This document shows positions 59,229 through 64,000 of a DNA stretch of 64,000 nucleotides, piece by piece (the first letter of the stretch is position 1; each line of letters starts with the position of its first letter). The notes beneath the pieces are model-generated. The model saw only the letters and a list, made by a program, of their open reading frames with translations. It ran no database searches and was not told the origin of the DNA. Both the position numbers and the translations under genes were made by a program. Source of the DNA: Candidatus Flexifilum breve (GTDB lineage Bacteria > Chloroflexota > Anaerolineae > Aggregatilineales > Phototrophicaceae); contig JADKGC010000011.1 of NCBI GenBank assembly GCA_016717205.1, positions 62,001 to 126,000 on the forward strand, in the 5' to 3' direction.

Positions 59229-60902
59229 TTGCTCACTCACAAAGATACCAACCGCATTGAACTGGAATGCATCAACTGCCACACGCGCATCCCGCTGACC
59301 AAATCGGTCGCGGGCTGCCCGCAGTGTGGCGAGAATATCCTCGAAGCGCGCTACGACCTCAGCCTGATCAACGTGCAGGAATGGCTCAAGGCCATCAAGC
59401 AGCGCGGGCGCGGTCTGTGGCGCTACTTCGAGGTGCTGCCGCTCTATGACCCGGCGAACATCGTCAGTCTGGGCGAAGGGGGCACGCCGCTTGTTAAATC
59501 GCGAGCGCTCGCCTCGATGCTCGGCTTGCGCAACCTGTTCATCAAAGATGAGCGACAGGGACCGACGGCCAGCTTCAAAGATCGGCAGGCGACCGTCGCC
59601 ATCTCCGCCATGAAAGAGATTGGCGTCGACTCGGTCGTGGTCGCCAGCACGGGGAACGTCGCCATCGCCTATGCGGCCTATGGCGCGCGCGCGGGGATCA
59701 AGCTGTGGGCGTTCTTCCCGAGCCTCGCCCCCGCCGAAAAGATGCGCGAAGCGGCGGTCTACGGCGCGGAGGTGATCAAGATCACCGGGACGTATGACCA
59801 GACTAAAGAGATCGCGGCGCGCTACGCCAAGCGGCAGGGCTTGTTCCTCGACCGCGGCATTAAGAGCGTGGCGGCGATCGAAGCGATGAAGACGATGGCC
59901 TACGAGATTGCCGAGCAGTTGGGCGAACAGCTCGAAGGCGGGCAGCGCTGGCGCTCCCCGGATTGGTTCATTCAGGGCGTGAGCGGCGGTATGGGACCAA
60001 TCGGCGTGGGCAAGGGCTTCCGTGAGATGTATGATTTCGGCTTGGTCGACAAAATGCCCGCGATGGGCATGGTGCAGTCGACGGGCTGTGCGCCGATGGT
60101 CGAGGCGTTCAACCGCGGGCAGCGCATCGCCACCCCGGTCGAAGACCCGCAGACGATCATCTCTACGCTGGCGACGGGCAACCCCGGTCGCGCCTACGAA
60201 CTGCTCTACGATTACGTCGCGAAATACGGCGGGCATTTCACGTCGGCCAGCGATGAAGAAGCCTTCCATGCGACGCGCTTAGTCGCGCGCAACGATGGCC
60301 TGTCGGTCGAACCCGCGACGGCGGTCGCCTTCGCCGGGCTGTTCAAGATGGTGCGCGAGGGCGTGATCAAGCCGGACGATGTGGTCGTCGTCAACTGTTC
60401 CGGGCATACTATGCCGGTTGAAACGCAGATTCTCGGCGACCAGTGGCAGCGTTCGGTCGATGTGTCGGAACGCGCGCACACGCCGCTCCCGCCGCAGGAA
60501 GGGCTCGCGTCGGCGATGGAGCAGATCGACGCGCAGGTGCGCCGCGTCGTTGTGATCGAGGATACGCCGGACGCTGCCCGCCTGATTCGCCGCGTGCTGC
60601 AGGCGAAGGGCGCGGAAGTGCATCTCGCGCATGATGGCGCGACGGGCTTGCAGATTGTGCGCCAGATGCGGCCTGATCTGGTCATCACCGATTTGATGAT
60701 GCCGAATGTCGACGGGTTTGAGGTGATCGATACCTTGAAGGCTGACCCGGATCTCCAGCACATTCCCGTCGTCGTGATCACGGCGAAGGAACTAACCGCC
60801 AAAGAGCGGGCGCGGCTGAATTCGCAGGTGGATCTGCTGTTGCAAAAAGGCTCGACCATCGACGAAGATGTGATCGAGAATCTTGTGGACAAGCTCAACT
60901 GA
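59229..60902 (+). CDS. Threonine-synthase-like PLP enzyme fused to a receiver domain
   Basis: A 557-residue fusion. Residues about 1-415 are a fold-type II PLP enzyme of the threonine synthase group: an N-terminal zinc-ribbon (ECINCH and GCPQCG), SLGEGGTPLVKS, the PLP lysine Lys117 in TASFKDRQA, STGNVAIAYAAYG, SGGMGPIGVG and NCSGHTMPVE. Threonine synthase converts O-phosphohomoserine to threonine; related enzymes use other substrates. Residues about 430-550 are a complete receiver: VVVIEDTPD, phospho-acceptor Asp488 in LVITDLMMPNVDG, VVVITAKE and a Lys in LLLQKG. No stop or frame problem lies between them. The start is TTG 59229; ribosome-site support is weak. A fusion of this kind is unusual and implies direct phospho-control of the enzyme. 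Confidence 0.92.
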   Translation: MLTHKDTNRIELECINCHTRIPLTKSVAGCPQCGENILEARYDLSLINVQEWLKAIKQRGRGLWRYFEVLPLYDPANIVSLGEGGTPLVKSRALASMLGLRNLFIKDERQGPTASFKDRQATVAISAMKEIGVDSVVVASTGNVAIAYAAYGARAGIKLWAFFPSLAPAEKMREAAVYGAEVIKITGTYDQTKEIAARYAKRQGLFLDRGIKSVAAIEAMKTMAYEIAEQLGEQLEGGQRWRSPDWFIQGVSGGMGPIGVGKGFREMYDFGLVDKMPAMGMVQSTGCAPMVEAFNRGQRIATPVEDPQTIISTLATGNPGRAYELLYDYVAKYGGHFTSASDEEAFHATRLVARNDGLSVEPATAVAFAGLFKMVREGVIKPDDVVVVNCSGHTMPVETQILGDQWQRSVDVSERAHTPLPPQEGLASAMEQIDAQVRRVVVIEDTPDAARLIRRVLQAKGAEVHLAHDGATGLQIVRQMRPDLVITDLMMPNVDGFEVIDTLKADPDLQHIPVVVITAKELTAKERARLNSQVDLLLQKGSTIDEDVIENLVDKLN

Positions 60903-60909
60903 GGCGGGC

Positions 60910-62166
60910 ATGACCAAATCGATTTTGTATATCGAAGATGATCCCGCCAGCCGCGCGCTGGTCGAGCGCACGCTGCGCTTCGGCGGCTATAACGTCGCCG
61001 TGGCGGCGTGCGGCCTCGAAGGCATTGATATGGCGCGGCACGAGACCTTCGATCTGATCCTGACCGACATCAACCTGCCGGACATGAACGGGCGCGAGAT
61101 CACGACCGCGCTGCGGCGCGATCATCGCTTCACGCACACGCCCATTGTCGCGCTGACGGCGCAGACGCTCAAAGATCAGCGCGAGTTGACGTTCGCCGCC
61201 GGGATCACGGGCTACATCACCAAGCCCATCGATATCGATCAGCTTTTGCAGCAGGTGGCCTACTACCTTGAAGGTGGGCAGGACAAAATCGATCAGGGGC
61301 TGCTGTCGGCGGCCCAAGCCCGCTACACGCAGGAAGTCGTCGCGCGGCTGGAAACACGCGTGCGCGACCTCGAAGCGATCAACCAGTCGCTGCGCCGCCT
61401 CGACAAGATGAAAGACACGTTCATTCAGCTCACCGCGCACGAACTGCGCACGCCGCTCACGCTGGTCTACGGCTACAGCCGCCTGCTGGAAGAGAACGCG
61501 GATGTCAAATCCATCGCCAACTTCGACCCCAGCATGCGCATGCTGCTGGATGGCCTGTCCGGATCGATCGAGCGCATGCAGGGGATCATCAACGAAATCC
61601 TGACGATCAGCCGCATCATGACCAACAACATCGACCTCACGCTCGGCCCGACCGACCTCGGCAGCATCATTCTGCGCGTGCTCCACAGCTACGGACAGGT
61701 GATTCAGGAGCGCCAGCTCAACATCGTGTTCAACCGGGCGGAATTTTCCGAACGCATCACCGCCGACTGGGAACTGATGGAGCTGACGATGCGCAACCTC
61801 ATCAGCAACGCCATCAAGTTCACGCCGGACGGCGGCACGATCACGCTGCACGGGCAGTCCGATGGTGAGCACATCCGCCTGAGCGTGCGCGATACGGGCA
61901 TCGGCGTGGCGCCCGCTGACCAGAAGACGATTTTCGAGCGCTTCCACACCACGACCGATCTCTCGCTGCATTCGACCAGCAAAACGGCGTTTCGCGGCGG
62001 CGGCATCGGCTTAGGGTTGGCGATCTGTAAGGGCATCGTCGAAGCGCACGGGGGGCAGATCTCCATGCAGAGCCGGGGTTACGACCCGGACCGTCTGCCG
62101 GGGAGTGAGTTCATCGTCGTGCTGCCGATGGTGGCGCACGTGGCCCGGAAGTCGCGAGAGCCGTAA
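60910..62166 (+). CDS. Receiver-histidine kinase hybrid
   Basis: A 418-residue cytosolic protein with its receiver first: ILYIEDDPASR, phospho-acceptor Asp53 in LILTDINLPDMNG, VALTAQT and YITKPIDID. A coiled-coil linker (about 130-165) leads to HisKA with His177 in LTAHELRTPLTLVYG, and HATPase_c with LISNAIKFTPDGG, DTGIGVAPAD, FERFHTTTDLS and GGIGLGLAICKG. This order (REC-HisKA-HATPase) fits a kinase that is itself gated by phosphorylation from another kinase. The ATG at 60910 has GAGGCGGG just upstream; an in-frame ATG at 60883 lies inside the preceding gene. It follows that gene by seven bases. Confidence 0.95.
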   Translation: MTKSILYIEDDPASRALVERTLRFGGYNVAVAACGLEGIDMARHETFDLILTDINLPDMNGREITTALRRDHRFTHTPIVALTAQTLKDQRELTFAAGITGYITKPIDIDQLLQQVAYYLEGGQDKIDQGLLSAAQARYTQEVVARLETRVRDLEAINQSLRRLDKMKDTFIQLTAHELRTPLTLVYGYSRLLEENADVKSIANFDPSMRMLLDGLSGSIERMQGIINEILTISRIMTNNIDLTLGPTDLGSIILRVLHSYGQVIQERQLNIVFNRAEFSERITADWELMELTMRNLISNAIKFTPDGGTITLHGQSDGEHIRLSVRDTGIGVAPADQKTIFERFHTTTDLSLHSTSKTAFRGGGIGLGLAICKGIVEAHGGQISMQSRGYDPDRLPGSEFIVVLPMVAHVARKSREP

Positions 62167-62168
62167 TC

Positions 62169-63329
62169 ATGCGTCTTGTCCGCCCCTCGGAGCACGCCCA
62201 AGCGGTCGCCGCCGCCCTGCTCACACCTGTGTTCCTCGGCGTCGCGCCGATCTTCGGTAAATTGGCGATTCGCGCGGGCGCCGATCCGTTTTCGGTAGCG
62301 GCATGGCGAACGCTCGTCGCGGTGGTGCTGCTGTGGTTGTTCTACAGTATCGCGTTCCGCAAGTACATCTTCATTTACCCGGCGGGCTTGCTCGGGTGCA
62401 TCATCATCGGCGTGATCAACGACATCGGCTCGCTCTTCTTCTACGGTGGTCTCGGCCTGCTCGACGCCTCGATGACGCAGCTCCTCAACGGCATGTACAT
62501 CGTGTTCGCGGTGATTCTGTCGCATCTCGGTGGGGAAAAACTCAGCCGCAGTCTCGCGATTCGCCTCGGCCTGTCGATCATCGCGCTCGTCATGCTGACG
62601 GGCTTCGGCAACCAGCCGCTCGATTGGCTGGGCGTCGGCATGATGCTCGGCAGCGCGCTCATGTTCGCCGGGACGATGATGTTCAGCCAGTATTTGCTCT
62701 ACGAAATTCCGCCGCCGACGGCGACGCTCTACATCCTCTCGACGATGGGCGTGGTCGTGTTGATGGCGTGGGCGGCGGTCGGCACGCCGCTGTCCTTCGA
62801 TGTCTTTGAGGCGGCGCTCCCGCCGATTGTTGTGCTCGGCATCACGACCGCGCTCTCGCGTCTGGCGATGTTTTCGAGCATTCGCGTGTTCGGCAGCCTG
62901 CGCACGGTGATCATCGCCATCGGCGAAATCGGCGTGGCGCTGACGCTGGCCTATCTCGTGCTGGGCGACCGCCTGTCGCCGGTGCAGGTGGCGGGCGTGG
63001 CCTTGCTCGGCGTGAGCATGCTGCTCATCCGCTCCACCGATATGGCTCCGCGCGGCATTAACCCCAACGCGCTGCTCGTGCACGACATGGCGAACATTCA
63101 GTTTCAGCGCATCGCCTTCCACAAAGCCTTCGGCAAGGCGCACCATGACAACGAGTTCGGCGTGATGGGCGCGCTGACGACGATGGAAATGCAGGCGATC
63201 CAGAAGATGATGGGGGCGAGCAACCGCCCGGTGAATCCGCTGCCCATTCCGCGTGACCTGTACAGCGACGAGCCGACCCGCCCGCGCAATCCCTTCAAAG
63301 ACCAGAACGGGAACGGCGATTCGCGCTGA
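62169..63329 (+). CDS. EamA/DMT-family transporter
   Basis: A 386-residue inner-membrane protein with ten hydrophobic segments in two EamA repeats (about residues 15-145 and 155-295): FLGVAPIFGKLAIRAGADPF, AWRTLVAVVLLW and LLNGMYIVFAVILSHLGGEKLS in the first, then MLGSALMFAGTMMF, SRLAMFSSIRVFG and AYLVLGDRLSPVQVAGVALLGVSMLL in the second. A soluble 90-residue C-terminal tail (from about 297) is longer than usual. DMT transporters often export amino acids or metabolites; the RhtA branch exports threonine and homoserine, but the substrate here is unknown. It is the last gene of the operon (gap two bases), and a MITE-like element begins at its stop codon. Confidence 0.9.
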   Translation: MRLVRPSEHAQAVAAALLTPVFLGVAPIFGKLAIRAGADPFSVAAWRTLVAVVLLWLFYSIAFRKYIFIYPAGLLGCIIIGVINDIGSLFFYGGLGLLDASMTQLLNGMYIVFAVILSHLGGEKLSRSLAIRLGLSIIALVMLTGFGNQPLDWLGVGMMLGSALMFAGTMMFSQYLLYEIPPPTATLYILSTMGVVVLMAWAAVGTPLSFDVFEAALPPIVVLGITTALSRLAMFSSIRVFGSLRTVIIAIGEIGVALTLAYLVLGDRLSPVQVAGVALLGVSMLLIRSTDMAPRGINPNALLVHDMANIQFQRIAFHKAFGKAHHDNEFGVMGALTTMEMQAIQKMMGASNRPVNPLPIPRDLYSDEPTRPRNPFKDQNGNGDSR

Positions 63330-63331
63330 CA

Positions 63332-63622
63332 GGCGTAGTTTTTTTCATCCTTCCCAACGGAATACAGGTTTCCTGCGCCAAAAACCGTGTAGGGACGAGG
63401 CATGCCTCGTCCCTACACAGACGCACTTATCTGTCTCCCCTCCCCGAATTCGGGGAGGGGCCGGGGGTGGGGTCGGATACACAGGGCAGTCACGCAAAAT
63501 CATCGCCACTCGGCTGTTTTATCCCTAACTGACGTCAAAAAGCATCGTTTGGCAAACAGGGGGACAGCCGTGTTGGCAAAGAAGGACGAGGCATGCCTCG
63601 TCCCTACAATGAAAACCTACCT
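63332..63622. mobile_element. MITE-like foldback element, copy 2
   Basis: The left end (ggcgtagtttt, then cggaatacaggtttcctgcg) and the right end (ttggcaaagaagg to gaaaacctacc) match copy 1 at 15143-15352, including both 20-base palindromes (63393-63412 and 63584-63603). The centre holds 170 bases, including the EcoRI-centred repeat (gaattcggggaggggccggg). No target duplication is clear, so this copy is older or rearranged. It starts directly after the EamA stop codon. Confidence 0.6.
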
Positions 63623-63743
63623 CTGCTAGACCCCGCCCCTACAGGAATACATTGGGCATCCGAATTTCGCTAACTTGCGCCAATGTCAAGAAACTCTAGC
63701 ATTTTCCGGCTAGGAAGGAAGTTTGTCTTATGTTAAAGCGCGG

Positions 63744-63772
63744 TTGTCTACCGTTATAATCCCTTGTATACT
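63744..63772 (+). promoter_or_regulatory. Promoter for the partial methyltransferase gene
   Basis: TTGTCT (63744-63749) lies 17 bases before TATACT (63767-63772), about 45 bases before the ATG at 63817. The hexamers match the sigma-70 consensus at 4 of 6 and 5 of 6. A TATAAT at 63755-63760 is a second -10 candidate with a weaker -35. Confidence 0.5.
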
Positions 63773-63816
63773 GTCCGAGTTTTGCACGACAAAATCGAGA
63801 TAAGGCGAGTCAGCAG

Positions 63817-64000
63817 ATGGCGGAGTCCACGGAAAACCAGTCCCCACGCGTGCGCGCAGAGGTCGAAAAGAAACACATCCCCTGCAACTTGTGTGGAGGA
63901 ACCGATCTCGTTCCGTATTGCCCCGAAAACGAACGTGGTCTGGTTGAATGCCAGAACTGCGGCCTCGTGTTCGTCAGCCCGCGCCCGGACGCCCACGAAC
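63817..64000 (+). CDS. Probable zinc-ribbon protein, N-terminal part (cut by window end)
   Basis: The frame begins at ATG 63817 and runs open to the window end (61 residues). After a short Glu/Lys-rich start it shows a rubredoxin-like zinc ribbon: PCNLCGGTDL, then VECQNCGLVFVSPRP, two CxxC knuckles about 20 residues apart. This pattern is typical of the N-terminus of class I SAM methyltransferases acting on sugars or lipids, in which a methyltransferase domain would follow; that part lies outside the window. The good promoter spacing supports the start. The enzyme call is inference. Confidence 0.7.
   Translation, partial: MAESTENQSPRVRAEVEKKHIPCNLCGGTDLVPYCPENERGLVECQNCGLVFVSPRPDAHE

Larger units (their letters stand above)
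63330..63816. other. Gene-free region with a mobile element and a promoter
   Basis: These 487 bases hold the second MITE-like element, then about 190 bases of unique sequence with the promoter at 63744-63772 for the following gene. No other gene or RNA was recognised. Confidence 0.65.

Overview
The window is a 64 kb stretch of GC-rich bacterial chromosome (the coding sequence reads as roughly 60% GC). It most likely comes from a Chloroflexota (Anaerolineae-like) organism. That assignment is an inference from gene content: very long multi-GAF sensor kinases, a DUF6391-type protein, an FmdB-like protein, signal-peptide proteins with Thr/Pro-rich or PPC-type extracellular parts, a K+-independent H+-pyrophosphatase, and dispersed intergenic hairpin repeats. 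No rRNA, tRNA, CRISPR array, phage module or transposase was seen.

Layout. 1-3970: the tail of a histidine kinase, a small PH-like membrane protein and the proton pyrophosphatase. 4125-14238: a secreted protein, a hicAB toxin-antitoxin pair bracketed by direct repeats, a methyltransferase, a lipoprotein-HTH-dprA run, the CinA amidase domain, and a group of small-molecule enzymes (VOC, NADP reductase, SDR, CoA transferase). 14416-19999: secreted SH3 and PPC proteins, an FmdB-like protein without cysteines, a CPA2 antiporter and a DUF6391 protein. 20150-32503: housekeeping and metabolic genes (holA, trmB, M20 peptidase, two divergent DedA proteins, M3 oligopeptidase, epimerase, redoxin-like lipoprotein, STAS-like protein, flippase-like protein, hydrolase). 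32604-39970: a CHASE4-type kinase, a membrane protein, the pdhABC operon and a cyclophilin.

40128-63329 is the most unusual region: about 23 kb of same-strand genes with overlaps of 1-23 bases or gaps of at most 74 bases. It holds two stand-alone receivers, five GAF proteins without any kinase core, one 2918-residue hybrid kinase with about eleven GAF domains, one PAS and two receivers, a threonine-synthase-like PLP enzyme fused to a receiver domain, a receiver-kinase hybrid and an EamA-family transporter. The simplest reading is one signalling unit in which sensor-only subunits feed one kinase, and phosphotransfer reaches a metabolic enzyme directly through its own receiver domain. The link to threonine or related amino acids is inference from family membership only. 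Two of the GAF genes carry frameshifts that are either consensus errors or real damage.

Intergenic DNA is rich in repeats: a foldback (MITE-like) element with a palindromic core (three related copies plus one solo palindrome), heptamer inverted repeats built from aggactg/cagtcct, cgcaaag-type repeats, GTAGGGGCGCAC hairpins and pyrimidine-rich CCCCTCTCC hairpins. Many of them touch stop codons, and several could act as terminators.
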